64,000 bases of DNA, taken from NCBI RefSeq assembly GCF_000238355.1, contig NZ_AHCA01000006.1, forward strand, positions 62,001-126,000. Reading direction: 5' to 3'. Each line of letters opens with the position of its first letter. Positions within the stretch are counted from its first letter, which is position 1. The notes below the pieces were generated by a model. It saw nothing but the letters and a program-made list of their open reading frames with translations, did not search any database and was not told where the DNA came from. Both the position numbers and the translations under genes were made by a program. The stretch is from Pseudoalteromonas haloplanktis ATCC 14393. GTDB lineage: Bacteria; Pseudomonadota; Gammaproteobacteria; Enterobacterales; Alteromonadaceae. Below are positions 26,816 through 37,144 of this stretch, piece after piece.

Positions 26816-29041
26816 ATGAAATTTTCGTATGTTTTTCTATGTGTTGGAGCGGCTCTTTCTAATTTTTCTACATTCGCAGCGACTGACTCTGATAAAAAAG
26901 CTCAAGATATAGAGCAAATTGAAGTGTTAGGTCATAAGCTAACAGCTCTAAATCAAGATGTTGCGAGTTCTGTATCGGTACTTTCTACAGAACAAATAGA
27001 TAGGCAACAAGCGGCTGATTTAAACCAAATACTTAAGACCCTCCCAGGGGTTGAGCTGTCAGGCAGTGTTACACCTTTATCAGGACAGCCGGCTATTCGC
27101 GGCTTATATGGCGAACGTATTTATATCTCAGTTGATGATGTAAAACGTAAAATTGATTCCGATGGTAGTCAAAACATCGCGCAAATTAATTCATTAGGTA
27201 TTAACCCTGATCAGTTAAAACAAATCCAAGTTTTACGTGGTGCTGACTCACTGACGGTAGGCTCTGGTGCTATTGGTGGCAGTATTCGCTTAGTGACCAA
27301 GGATGCAAGTGATTATTTAGGTGATGAGCAGGGCTTTGGCGCTCGATTTTCGGTGACACATCAATCGGTTTCAGACGCGAATGACTTTAATGCTGATCTG
27401 TTCTATTTAAATGATGTTAGTGATACCGTTTTATCACTCGGACAAGTTGAATATGATGATATTGATGTTGTTGCTAAGGAAGATGCAACGGATGACGAAC
27501 AAATTCAGCAACTGAGCAAAATACAAAACAAATCAAGACGACAAAATGCGACCCTAAAAAATACGTGGTACTTTAACTCACATCATAGCCTTAAAACTAA
27601 GCTAGATTACAGTAAAACTGAGTCGGTTGATCAGCCCTATGGTCAGCGACTTGATTTAGCTATTGCATACCCCACGCTTGCTGAAGATTACAAAAATGAT
27701 TATCTCGAAGGCATGCTTAAATACACCTATCAAGGTGAAAGCGATTACGTTGATTTAGATGTACAAGCTTTCTATTCTAAAAAAACTTACGATGAGATCA
27801 CCAAAGGGTATATAGAGCGTGGAACCAATAAAATAAATTACGATAGTAACAGTGAAGGGCAAAGTGCCCGTAAAGGTATTCGGTTTGCAAACTTATCGAC
27901 CTTTGAAGGTGCTATCAACCATAAACTTGCCGTAGAGTTACAATATGACACTGAAAGTTTCAAGCAAACTCAGTGGAAGGATCAGCAAGCGTCTACTTAT
28001 TACGGCAATAGCGATGCACAAAACTGGTCATTATCTTTGATTGATCAAAGTACATTCTTTGATGAGCGCTTGTTAATTACCGCAGGTTTAAGGTTTGATG
28101 CGTATGAGCGTGAAAGTGACCACTTTGAACAGTTTGATAGCAATGAAGGTAATGAGTTATCGAGCGAACTTGGCCTTACATTTAAAGTAACTGACTACCT
28201 TAATCTCTATGTAAAAAGCGCTGAAGCATTTAGAGCACCCTCGCTGCAAGAGCTTTATAAACAAGATGAATGGCGCTGTCATATTGGCGGCAAGATTTGC
28301 TACAGCGAACCACAGCCAGATCTTAAACCAGAAGACTCAGATAATCTTGAAATGGGTTTTGGTCTCAGTTGGCAAAATCTGCCTTATGCAGATAACTTAA
28401 GCTTTAAAGCCATTTACTTTGATAACGAAATCAATAATTACATCGATAACGTGCCATTTATGTATTACCTCGATGCTGATGGCGAAAAACAACTTGGTTC
28501 GCCAGGGCCACAACCTGCTAATGGTATACCTGTTGCTACTCACCGTGATTATAGTGCTAAGAATATTGGTAAATTATTTAGTCATGGTATTGAAATCGAA
28601 GCACAATATACCTTTAAAGCAATCGATATGTATGTAGGTTATTCAACGATTAATATGGATGTTGAAGGAATGCCTAACTTCTTTTTAGGAACCATTGATT
28701 ACACGCAGCAGCCTTATGCTGAAGCACCGGCAGATAAAATTACTTGGAATACTAACTATCAATTCACCGAGCAGTTTAATGTAGGTTTACAAATGCTGCA
28801 TTACCGTGAGCAAAAACGTTTAAGCGATACCTACTTAGAATACGGTTATGGTACAGATACATACACTGTTTATAACCTGAATGCCAAATATCAAGCCACC
28901 GGCAGTTTAGAAGGTTTCATCGTGAGGTTAGGGGTGGATAATTTAACGGATAAACGTTATTTAAGAGCGCCAGCCACTGAGGCGAGTGACCCAGCCGAGC
29001 TTGGTCGTAACTATAAAGTGTCGCTAAGTTATCAGTTTTAA
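26816..29041 (+). CDS. TonB-dependent receptor, heme-receptor-like
   Basis: The 741-residue outer-membrane protein has a signal peptide (about 1-21), a plug domain (about 45-160; RQQAADLNQILKTLPGVEL, QIQVLRGADSLTVGSGAIGG) and a 22-strand barrel ending in SLSYQF. The pattern FRAPSLQELY followed about 30 residues later by QPDLKPEDS resembles the FRAP/NPNL pair of heme and hemoglobin receptors. The segment between them contains a Cys-His pair and a second Cys (RCHIGGKIC), where heme receptors carry their ligand His. The plug lacks an obvious TonB-box consensus. It diverges from the DUF4920/PepSY operon and has Fur-like and palindromic sites upstream, so iron or heme uptake is likely. Confidence 0.88.
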   Translation: MKFSYVFLCVGAALSNFSTFAATDSDKKAQDIEQIEVLGHKLTALNQDVASSVSVLSTEQIDRQQAADLNQILKTLPGVELSGSVTPLSGQPAIRGLYGERIYISVDDVKRKIDSDGSQNIAQINSLGINPDQLKQIQVLRGADSLTVGSGAIGGSIRLVTKDASDYLGDEQGFGARFSVTHQSVSDANDFNADLFYLNDVSDTVLSLGQVEYDDIDVVAKEDATDDEQIQQLSKIQNKSRRQNATLKNTWYFNSHHSLKTKLDYSKTESVDQPYGQRLDLAIAYPTLAEDYKNDYLEGMLKYTYQGESDYVDLDVQAFYSKKTYDEITKGYIERGTNKINYDSNSEGQSARKGIRFANLSTFEGAINHKLAVELQYDTESFKQTQWKDQQASTYYGNSDAQNWSLSLIDQSTFFDERLLITAGLRFDAYERESDHFEQFDSNEGNELSSELGLTFKVTDYLNLYVKSAEAFRAPSLQELYKQDEWRCHIGGKICYSEPQPDLKPEDSDNLEMGFGLSWQNLPYADNLSFKAIYFDNEINNYIDNVPFMYYLDADGEKQLGSPGPQPANGIPVATHRDYSAKNIGKLFSHGIEIEAQYTFKAIDMYVGYSTINMDVEGMPNFFLGTIDYTQQPYAEAPADKITWNTNYQFTEQFNVGLQMLHYREQKRLSDTYLEYGYGTDTYTVYNLNAKYQATGSLEGFIVRLGVDNLTDKRYLRAPATEASDPAELGRNYKVSLSYQF

Positions 29042-29063
29042 TCTTTATTATGATTGAATAAAT

Positions 29064-29092
29064 AAAACAGGCCAAATTATGGGCCTGTTTTT
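29064..29092 (+). terminator. Terminator after the TonB receptor gene
   Basis: Arms AAAACAGGCC and GGCCTGTTTT with an 8-base loop and a T run, 23 bases after the stop codon. Confidence 0.88.
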
Positions 29093-29170
29093 GATTAAAA
29101 ACATAAGTTGTTTGATAAAAACTCATTTCGTCCCCATATAAGGTTTATCTTAGACTTGTAAAGGGAAATT

Positions 29171-30145
29171 ATGCGCCATTATCCACTCTATAAAATCGAC
29201 GACATGTGTTTACGCCGTCTAGGAGTTGGGGTTCTTAACACCTATAACCTCACAGATATAACTGATTTAAATATCGAAAAAGCAATCAACAAAGAATCTC
29301 AGGATTTACTCGCATTAAATGACGATTGCACAAGTGATGACTTTATTGAGTTACGCCAGCGGCGTAATATCAGTGATGACGTGGTTGATGACGACTTATT
29401 TGCACAAGTTGTTGAAGGCGACGACGGTGGTTTATTCATAGTCAGTGTGTGTCGTAATGATGATGACGAAACCATGTTTGAAGTCTTTAGCGAACATGCA
29501 TTAACAGAATCGGTTTTAAAAGAACTCGTCACTTACATTCGCAAGGTGTTTTGTTGGTGCACGCCTAAACACATTTGTGTGTGGCCTGCACCTAAGTCAC
29601 AACAAGCGCAGCAATTACTGTCACTACCAGATGCTCGCGCCGTTGATTCTTTGTTAGGCAGTCAAACGCCATTGCTTGGTGTGTGTGATGATTTAAAAGC
29701 GGATATCTCTTTACAGCCCTTTGAGCTAGATAAATATTGGCCTTGGTATGAGCTGGAGTACAACAAGTTTCTAACCGAAAACCCAGCAATGGCAAGTATA
29801 GTGCCAATCAGCGAGAAAGAAGAATTGATGGATTCGATTGAAGCTGACTTATGCTGCATGGCATTTTATAAAGGCGAGCCTTTCGGCATGGTTATGGGGG
29901 AGGCAAGTGAAGAATTGGGCTTTGATGGTTTATTGGTGAGTGATATTTTTATTGCTAAACAATATAGAGGCCAAGGTTTAGCCTCACCGATGCAGCGCCT
30001 CTATTACCAGCAGCATGTTCACGATTTTGAGCTTTTCTTTGGTTATATTGATGCGAACAATCAGCCTTCATATAAAAATGCACTTAAACAAGGCCGCAAA
30101 TTACTACGCCAAGAGCTTTATTTACCGGCGCAATTGTTTATATAA
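29171..30145 (+). CDS. Two-part protein with C-terminal GNAT acetyltransferase domain
   Basis: The 324-residue cytoplasmic protein ends in a GNAT-like domain (about residues 180-315): LVSDIFIAKQYRGQGLASPMQRLYY contains the acetyl-CoA-binding loop (RGQGLA), and FGYIDANNQPSYKNALKQGR is the usual C-terminal strand and helix. The first about 165 residues, with an unusually acidic stretch (NISDDVVDDDLFAQVVEGDD), are not recognised. The acceptor molecule is unknown. It lies between the TonB receptor terminator and the convergent DUF2189 gene, 4 bases from the latter's stop. Confidence 0.75.
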   Translation: MRHYPLYKIDDMCLRRLGVGVLNTYNLTDITDLNIEKAINKESQDLLALNDDCTSDDFIELRQRRNISDDVVDDDLFAQVVEGDDGGLFIVSVCRNDDDETMFEVFSEHALTESVLKELVTYIRKVFCWCTPKHICVWPAPKSQQAQQLLSLPDARAVDSLLGSQTPLLGVCDDLKADISLQPFELDKYWPWYELEYNKFLTENPAMASIVPISEKEELMDSIEADLCCMAFYKGEPFGMVMGEASEELGFDGLLVSDIFIAKQYRGQGLASPMQRLYYQQHVHDFELFFGYIDANNQPSYKNALKQGRKLLRQELYLPAQLFI

Positions 30146-30149
30146 AAAC

Positions 30150-30929
30150 TTACTCATATTCTCTTGGTTTTTTGGTTTTGATCACGGCAATATAACCATG
30201 CCAACTGGCGTAACTTAGTAGCGGCATAATGACAATAAAGCCTGTTGCGCCAGTGATAAAACCAATCGCAACTAATATAAAGATACAGCCAGACCACACA
30301 ACCATTGCGCTAAAATTAGTTTTAACGGCATTCATAGAAGACATAACAGCGGTCATTATATCGACTCGTCTTTCCATCATGATCTGTGGCGTAAATGCTG
30401 AAATGGCAAACACAGTGACGAGCAATATTCCGCCAATGATGGTACCTAAAGTTAAAAATGCAGAGAGTTCTTCAAACGTCGGGTTTGCATGGCTTGGGTA
30501 TAATGCATGCACTAACGCCGCAAGACGCATCCAAATAATCATGACCACCATAAGCAATACGGCAAAGCCCCATTCACCAACAGGATTTCTGAACATAGAC
30601 TTTAACGAATGCAGTAAAGTCGGTGTATGACCTTTTTCAAGCTCCCAAGCTACATCATATAAACCCACAGCAAATACAGGGCCAATTAAAGCAAACGCCA
30701 CGGTCGCGGGGATAATAACAAGATGGGTTCCTGTGAAAACGGCAGAATAAATAATTGTCAGTGGTATCACTGTAAATATTAAGCCATAAATAAGACTCAA
30801 TATAGGTGCTTGAGTCATATCTTTAAAGGCGAGGGCAAGCCAATGAAAGGCTGCAAAAGTGCTGACTTTGTTGCACTTTAAACAACGCGCAAATTCAGCG
30901 TTTTTATCAATTGTGTTAGTAGTTGGCAT
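30150..30929 (-). CDS. DUF2189 integral membrane protein
   Basis: The 259-residue protein has six predicted membrane segments and the opening typical of DUF2189 (FHWLALAFKDMTQAPILSLIYG, then GPVFAVGLYDVAWELEKG). Its function is unknown; members often sit near cytochrome oxidase or respiratory genes, which is not the case here. A ribosome site (AGAGGATC) precedes the ATG. A CxxC pair near the N-terminus (CLKC) could bind metal. Confidence 0.85.
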   Translation of the reverse strand: MPTTNTIDKNAEFARCLKCNKVSTFAAFHWLALAFKDMTQAPILSLIYGLIFTVIPLTIIYSAVFTGTHLVIIPATVAFALIGPVFAVGLYDVAWELEKGHTPTLLHSLKSMFRNPVGEWGFAVLLMVVMIIWMRLAALVHALYPSHANPTFEELSAFLTLGTIIGGILLVTVFAISAFTPQIMMERRVDIMTAVMSSMNAVKTNFSAMVVWSGCIFILVAIGFITGATGFIVIMPLLSYASWHGYIAVIKTKKPREYE

Positions 30930-31195
30930 ATCGATGATCCTCTTAGAGCTACTCTATAGGTTTAGGATATGGATGTATTATTTACAAATCGTCAATTGAA
31001 TATTTTCATGTTAGATGGAGTGTTTAGTGCATATTTTGTGTTGTAGTACAGCAGTGAATATTAATGTTAAATAAAGTTTTTAGTTTTGTATGTTTTTACT
31101 AAAACTTAGTGCTACTAGTCTAAACTCAAAGATGAGTGCGCTTAGCAGTACATAGTAGATAGCAACTGTTTTGCTTTAATTTTCTTGAGGTATCT

Positions 31196-32962
31196 ATGAT
31201 CCACCATGTTACTCATATTTATACAGATCTGAAGACATTAACAGCAGAGCTTGTAGTAGGGGAGGTTTCTTGTGCAATGACAGGTTCACAGGCGCAGCTA
31301 GTTCAGGTTTATTGTGGCGAAGCTGAACAGAAAAAAATAACTGCAATTACAGCGCTCATCAGCGCTAAGTTACCGATGGCTATAGTGGTTGGGGCAACTA
31401 CGATAGGTGAGGTCGCTCATGGCCAATTGATAACGAATCAAACAGTGATTGGCTTTACTTTTTTTGAGTCATCAAGAATAAAGGTTGTTGCTATGGCGTG
31501 TTATAGCGATGAGCTTGGCACGGGTGCTGAGTTAGGTCGACGCATCAGCCAATCATCTACTGAAATTGCAGGTATCTTGCTACTTTCGACTCCTTTGAGT
31601 ATCGATGCATCCAAACTACTGCAAGGGATAGAATCAACCCTAAGTGGTTATCCTATTTTTGGTGGCGGAGCTGGGGATTATTCAGCAACGACAAACTCAT
31701 TAGTCTTCTCTAAAACAAAGATGTTTGATAGAGGAGCAATAGCTGTCATTTTTTGTGGTCGCGATCTTCATGTTGAAGCCACGACTTATTTAGGGTGGCA
31801 ACCACTGAGCCGCGCTATGCGGATAACGCAGGCTGATGGTTTGAATGTTTTACAGGTAGATGATAAACCTGCATTTGATGTTTATCATCGTTATTTGGAC
31901 ATACCCAGTGATGAGCAGTTCTTTTTAAATGCATTGGAGTTTCCGTTTTTGCTAGAGCGCGAAGATGGAATGTTGGCGCGAGTCCCAGTAGCAACAAATG
32001 AAGGTGGAGCACTGCGATTTGTTGCCGATATAAAAGAAGGCGAGACATTTCGTATTGGCTATGGCGATATCGATTTAATAATTGAAAATTCAAAAAGCCT
32101 TCATCAGTCAATGGCACAATTTTTCCCTCAGGTGGTTTTTCTTTATACGTGTGGATGCCGACGCTTTTTAATGCAGGAGAGTGTGGAGTTAGAGACTTTA
32201 CCGTTACAGAGGATAGCCCCAACGTTCGGGTTTTACACCTATGGTGAATTTTTTGGTACTTCTAAATTAACCTTATTAAACTCGACAATGGTGGCGGTAG
32301 GTCTACGCGAAGGATCTCAGCCTAAAAGAAACTTAGTTACAACAGAAAGTAGGGTGTCAGAGCCTTTAAGTTTGCCCGACCCTTATGCTAATAAACATAC
32401 TCGCATAGTATCTAGATTACTACGTTTTATTGATGCGGTGACATCGGATCTAGAAGCCTCCATAGAAGATGTCACTCGGTTGTCGATCACCGATCAACTT
32501 ACACAGTTAGCCAATCGTATGCGACTTGACCAAGTGTTAGATAAGCAGATAAAACATGCGAAACGCTATGATTCAACATTCTCTATTATTTTGCTTGATG
32601 TGGATTACTTTAAACAAGTTAATGATAAATATGGTCATATTGTTGGAGATGATGTACTCATACGTATAGCACAGACACTAATTGAGCATACACGCGATGT
32701 AGACATTGTTGGTCGTTGGGGGGGAGAGGAGTTTTTGATTATTGCGCCCAGTATCGAAATAAATTGTGTCGTACAGCTTGCTGAGAAATTACGTGTCGCA
32801 ATTGAAAGTGTAGAATTTCCAGCTGTTGGGCGAAAAACAGCCAGTTTTGGCGTTGCTGAATTTCAGTTTCAGGATGACCCTAATAAACTCGTTGCACGAG
32901 CTGATGAAGCTCTTTACGAAGCCAAGCGGGCTGGTCGTAATTGTGTTAAGTTTGGTTATTAA
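31196..32962 (+). CDS. FIST-domain diguanylate cyclase
   Basis: The 588-residue cytoplasmic protein has a FIST N domain (about 25-215; GYPIFGGGAGDYS), a FIST C domain (about 225-365) and, after a short linker helix, a GGDEF domain (about 425-588) with the active loop GGEEF and the inhibition site RDVD placed correctly eight residues before it. So it should make cyclic di-GMP with product feedback. FIST domains bind small ligands; in NosP-type proteins they bind heme and sense nitric oxide. There is no signal peptide or membrane segment, so it senses a cytoplasmic signal. It is a single gene. Confidence 0.93.
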   Translation: MIHHVTHIYTDLKTLTAELVVGEVSCAMTGSQAQLVQVYCGEAEQKKITAITALISAKLPMAIVVGATTIGEVAHGQLITNQTVIGFTFFESSRIKVVAMACYSDELGTGAELGRRISQSSTEIAGILLLSTPLSIDASKLLQGIESTLSGYPIFGGGAGDYSATTNSLVFSKTKMFDRGAIAVIFCGRDLHVEATTYLGWQPLSRAMRITQADGLNVLQVDDKPAFDVYHRYLDIPSDEQFFLNALEFPFLLEREDGMLARVPVATNEGGALRFVADIKEGETFRIGYGDIDLIIENSKSLHQSMAQFFPQVVFLYTCGCRRFLMQESVELETLPLQRIAPTFGFYTYGEFFGTSKLTLLNSTMVAVGLREGSQPKRNLVTTESRVSEPLSLPDPYANKHTRIVSRLLRFIDAVTSDLEASIEDVTRLSITDQLTQLANRMRLDQVLDKQIKHAKRYDSTFSIILLDVDYFKQVNDKYGHIVGDDVLIRIAQTLIEHTRDVDIVGRWGGEEFLIIAPSIEINCVVQLAEKLRVAIESVEFPAVGRKTASFGVAEFQFQDDPNKLVARADEALYEAKRAGRNCVKFGY

Positions 32963-33021
32963 AGATATGTAATTTAGTATTGACAGGCAATTGAGTGTTA
33001 GCGCTACAGAAAAATAGTGAA

Positions 33022-33051
33022 AAAACGGCCATGGTTGAATGGCCGCTTTTA
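33022..33051. terminator. Hairpin between FIST-GGDEF and subtilase genes
   Basis: Arms CGGCCAT and ATGGCCG with a 6-base loop, flanked by an A tract and CTTTTAT, between convergent genes. Confidence 0.7.
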
Positions 33052-33073
33052 TGTTTCACGTTGGGATAACTTA

Positions 33074-36000
33074 TTAATCTATCATGTAAGCTCTTATAAC
33101 AGCTTGATCAGTTGTACTGTTATTTACATCAGTCATAATCACACGCAGGTGAACAAAGTCCCCAGCGATTGCGTCATTTGGGATTGTTGCATACCAATCT
33201 CCATTGATGTTTTCAATTTGAGCAATTTCAGCTATATCATCAGGTAAGATACGATCTGTGTTAAGTGGGTAGTTTTGACTTTCGTCAACGCTACATGATG
33301 TATAACGATACATACGACATTCACGGCCATAGCGGTACATTACTTTTACTTGGGTTAAGTCAACTTTGCCAATACCTTCCACAAGACCATTAATTTTAAT
33401 ACGTACCGGCGTATTTGCAGGCGCAGTATTTTCAAGATCAAGTGGAATATCTATTAGTGGCATTAAAATCGGCTGCACACCTTGCGTATCAGCATTTGAA
33501 GTGAATGTATGACTTACATAAATTTCTGAACCTAATAGCTCTTTAGCAAGATGAATATTACCCACACCGCGTTTATAAGTATTTACAGAATATTCTACCG
33601 TTGCATTCTCATCAGGCATTTCTATATAGCCGTTAGTTAGAGAAATTTGCTCGCCATTTAATTTATAACCCACAGCTGAACTTAAGCTATAGCCTAAACC
33701 ACCATCATGACCTGCGGCATCACCATACGCTGAGTTTTTCACGTGCAGTAAGTTAGTGTCTCGGTAACCTCGAGGTGAACCATTACTTAGTAAAGTTGCA
33801 CTCAACGGTGCTTTATCCCAACTTGTAACCGCTTTATCGCCAATACTATATTCACGTGGGCCATTAAATAAGCCACCATCAGTATTGAAGTTAATAGAAG
33901 GCATTACAAGATTAGTCCATGTAACGCTAGGTAGTTCAGTATTTTTATGGTTACCTTTACGGCGACCATTGTGTGACTCTTCACCACCTGTTGCAGTAAA
34001 ATATTCAGTTCGAACTTGCGGCGTTGCCACCATTTGTGGGCTACCTGTGCTATAAAATTCACCGGTACTTGGCAATGATGTATACGTGTCAGTGTATTTT
34101 ATGCGGGCTGCGCCTTGCGTATAATGAGTTGACTCAACTTGGGCTAGATCTTTATTTTTTATTCGGATTTCGCCTGTTTCAATTGCGCCATCAGTCCAAT
34201 GAGCGATGCTATAAACGTAAGGTGAATGTTCATGAGCAGTACCAGACCAGCTAATTGTTAAATCTTGGTTCGCTTCTAACTCTGCATAGATTTTAGCCAT
34301 TTCTTCTTGTGCAATTGAAACCACCGGAATATCTAATCGACCTGCAATATTTGGCTTATAACGACCATTTCTATTTATAACTGAACTGATAACACCTACA
34401 GCGCCATGTTCAAGTGCTTTAGCTACTTGAGTAGATGTAACATAATAATCAGCATCAACGAGGGCTATTTTCCCAGCAACATCAAAGTTATTCCAATCAG
34501 TGTTGTAGCCACCATCACCAACGGCTACTACCTGAGCACTACCTGTGCCGTTAAATGAGAGTGCAGCACCTGCTAAAATATAATCTAACTGATAACCACC
34601 TTGAGTGGTTAAAACAGGTTTTGGTGCATAGGCACGTGTTGTTACAAAACTACGGAAGCGTTCATCTTGGCCTGTTGAAAGAGCATAGAAATCAGTAACA
34701 TAGTCAGGTGCAAGTTCGATTGCAGCTAATTTTAGTGTTTCAGCATCACTTAATGCATAGGTAAAACCAAATGAAAACCCTTGCATTTGTGATGGTTTAT
34801 CTGTTTTGAAAGTCACTGGTTTAGCTTGATTTGCATCAAAGCTAATTGCGGTATCAGTGTCTAAGTTAACATCGAGTTCAGCCATCATTGCAGCTGACTC
34901 AACTAAACCACCAAATTGTGTTGGATTATCGTAAGTCATGATGTTGGCAACAATGCTGTATTGACCTTTTGGTAATTCAATAGTGCTACTACCATTAGTG
35001 AATTGGCCTGATTGGCCCCAGCTATCTTCACCACTCATGATATAAAATTTAGATGGACTTGCCGCTGGTAAGCCTAAACGATCTGTAGCATTGAGGGTTA
35101 AGTTTACTGTTGGTGGCTCTATCCAAAATGACACAGGTACAGTGAGCTTTTGTAACTCATCAAACTTACCATTTTTATAATGGCCGCGTTTTTTACCATG
35201 ATGATCTTTAACTTCTTTACCTACAAGGCGACCAGTGATAGTGCCGTAGGCTGCATTTTTCAGAGCAACGGTAGGGTTGATCCATACCGGTACTTCAGCC
35301 GTGCCGTTGGCCGGTACGGTGATTTTTTTGCTACCGATACCAGCAAGTCTATACGCTGTTAATGGCTTATCGTCCTCGCCCACAAATGTGATATCTAAAT
35401 CAAAGGTAACATCTTCATCACTTAAATTTGTAAGTGTGACGCTCGTTTCATGTACTTGGGACTCACTTTGTGAATCAAAAAAGCCAAGCTCAAGATTCGG
35501 CGCACCGATCACTGATTGGATCATTGCTTGGTTAACATCCATAGGACCTGCGCCTTGGTCGAGCACATGAGCACGAGTTGGTGCAACAGATGATGTTAAT
35601 ACGGCTTTTAATTGTGCTGGTGTTAAGTCAGGTCGAGCTTGTAGTACTAAAGCCGCCCCACCAGATACATGAGGAGCTGACATTGAAGTGCCTGAATTTG
35701 CACGGTATGCATAGTCTCCTTTGCCGCCAGATGCCGCAGCAATAACACTAACACCTTGTGAAGTAATATCAGGTTTAGCTGAATGACCATCAGGTGATGG
35801 ACCGCGACTTGAGAATTCTGCGGTATTACCGGCGCGATCAATTGCACCCACAGTTAATGCACTTGGCGAACAACCTGGTGAGCCGATTGTTTCGCGGATA
35901 AAGCTGTTACCAGCTGAAATAACAAATAAGGCCTCATCGCTTAAAGCTTCAACCATATCAACCATAGGACCATCACATGAGGTTACACTGCCACCTAACG

Positions 36001-37054
36001 ACATACTGACAATATCAGCACCATTATCAACCGCCCATTGCATGCCTGCGAGAATACCTGACGTGGTGCCAGAGCCGGTATCACTTAATACTTTACCAAT
36101 CATGAGTTGTGCACCGGGGGCCATACCAACGTATTTACCATCGGACTCGATACCTGAGCCTGCTACGGTCGAAGCTGTGTGCGTACCGTGGCCGCTAAAG
36201 TCATCAATACCAGTTGAACCATAGCTGTTAAAGTCCTGATATAAAAATACATTGCTTGATAAATCTGGATGATCTGTATCGTAGCCTGTATCAAGTACAG
36301 CCACTTTGACCCCAGCGCCATTATAGCCAATTGCATAAGGGCCATACGCACCTGTAAGAGGAACTGTCGGGGACGTTTCGTCTACTTCTATTAGTTTCTT
36401 CCACCATTTATTACGGTCTTTTGGGTTGTGCTTACCCTTGTGTTTATCGTTATTATTTTTATGTGCTTGAACCATACCATCAAGCCACACACCTTCAACG
36501 GCTGTATTTGCAGATAGACCACTGAGTACATCGCTCATTTGGTCTTTTTCAACAGTCATTACCACACTGTCGATAACTTCAAACGTAGCTTTTACTTTTG
36601 CGCCAGGCATAGCCATAGAGAAGGGTTTTTTCGCTAATGTATTTGCGCGATATTCAACAATTACTTGCAAAGAGTCTGAGCTTGCGTCGTCATAACCTGC
36701 TTGATACAACTTATCAATATTAAACAGTTCTCTATCTAAGGCACCAGAGTCAACTTTTGCTTGTGCGGATGCAGGAATAACGTAGCTTTCACCACCCCGT
36801 TTGAAAAGACTGGTAAAGGCCTCTTCTCCATTCTCTCCCAGTAAACGAATACCACCGATAGTGCCATCTGTATTTAAACGAGCAGAGACTTTATCTCCGG
36901 TGATCAATGTAAAGCTTAGGTTTCTTTCTGGGTTATTAAGCTCAGTTTGGGCATCGTTTGCATAGGTGAAAGGTGCTAAAGATGACATTAAGCCTAGATA
37001 TAATGCACCTTTAAGAGCAAGTGCGACTGGGCCTAATTTTGGTTTTTTGTTCAT
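33074..37054 (-). CDS. Large secreted subtilisin-like protease
   Basis: The 1326-residue S8 protease has a signal peptide (about 1-32), a prodomain (about 46-197, opening SFTLITGDKV), a basic Lys/His-rich linker (about 198-221), and a catalytic domain with Asp255 (VAVLDTGYD), His289 (GHGTHTAS) and Ser457 (GTSMSAPH). Beyond it lie beta-sandwich domains and a protease-associated (PA)-type region near residues 830-950. No sorting domain was recognised. It should degrade protein outside the cell after autocatalytic removal of the prodomain. A homologous free-standing prodomain gene lies 90 bases upstream on the same strand. The TLITGD-type prodomain is otherwise familiar from actinobacterial S8 enzymes. 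Confidence 0.95.
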   Translation of the reverse strand: MNKKPKLGPVALALKGALYLGLMSSLAPFTYANDAQTELNNPERNLSFTLITGDKVSARLNTDGTIGGIRLLGENGEEAFTSLFKRGGESYVIPASAQAKVDSGALDRELFNIDKLYQAGYDDASSDSLQVIVEYRANTLAKKPFSMAMPGAKVKATFEVIDSVVMTVEKDQMSDVLSGLSANTAVEGVWLDGMVQAHKNNNDKHKGKHNPKDRNKWWKKLIEVDETSPTVPLTGAYGPYAIGYNGAGVKVAVLDTGYDTDHPDLSSNVFLYQDFNSYGSTGIDDFSGHGTHTASTVAGSGIESDGKYVGMAPGAQLMIGKVLSDTGSGTTSGILAGMQWAVDNGADIVSMSLGGSVTSCDGPMVDMVEALSDEALFVISAGNSFIRETIGSPGCSPSALTVGAIDRAGNTAEFSSRGPSPDGHSAKPDITSQGVSVIAAASGGKGDYAYRANSGTSMSAPHVSGGAALVLQARPDLTPAQLKAVLTSSVAPTRAHVLDQGAGPMDVNQAMIQSVIGAPNLELGFFDSQSESQVHETSVTLTNLSDEDVTFDLDITFVGEDDKPLTAYRLAGIGSKKITVPANGTAEVPVWINPTVALKNAAYGTITGRLVGKEVKDHHGKKRGHYKNGKFDELQKLTVPVSFWIEPPTVNLTLNATDRLGLPAASPSKFYIMSGEDSWGQSGQFTNGSSTIELPKGQYSIVANIMTYDNPTQFGGLVESAAMMAELDVNLDTDTAISFDANQAKPVTFKTDKPSQMQGFSFGFTYALSDAETLKLAAIELAPDYVTDFYALSTGQDERFRSFVTTRAYAPKPVLTTQGGYQLDYILAGAALSFNGTGSAQVVAVGDGGYNTDWNNFDVAGKIALVDADYYVTSTQVAKALEHGAVGVISSVINRNGRYKPNIAGRLDIPVVSIAQEEMAKIYAELEANQDLTISWSGTAHEHSPYVYSIAHWTDGAIETGEIRIKNKDLAQVESTHYTQGAARIKYTDTYTSLPSTGEFYSTGSPQMVATPQVRTEYFTATGGEESHNGRRKGNHKNTELPSVTWTNLVMPSINFNTDGGLFNGPREYSIGDKAVTSWDKAPLSATLLSNGSPRGYRDTNLLHVKNSAYGDAAGHDGGLGYSLSSAVGYKLNGEQISLTNGYIEMPDENATVEYSVNTYKRGVGNIHLAKELLGSEIYVSHTFTSNADTQGVQPILMPLIDIPLDLENTAPANTPVRIKINGLVEGIGKVDLTQVKVMYRYGRECRMYRYTSCSVDESQNYPLNTDRILPDDIAEIAQIENINGDWYATIPNDAIAGDFVHLRVIMTDVNNSTTDQAVIRAYMID

Positions 37055-37144
37055 TTTATATTCCCTGGATAAGTTGTAGTATTGACAATAATGAGTCGTG
37101 TTTTTATGTGGTTTTAGTTATATATCTCCTTATGGTTCAGGCTT

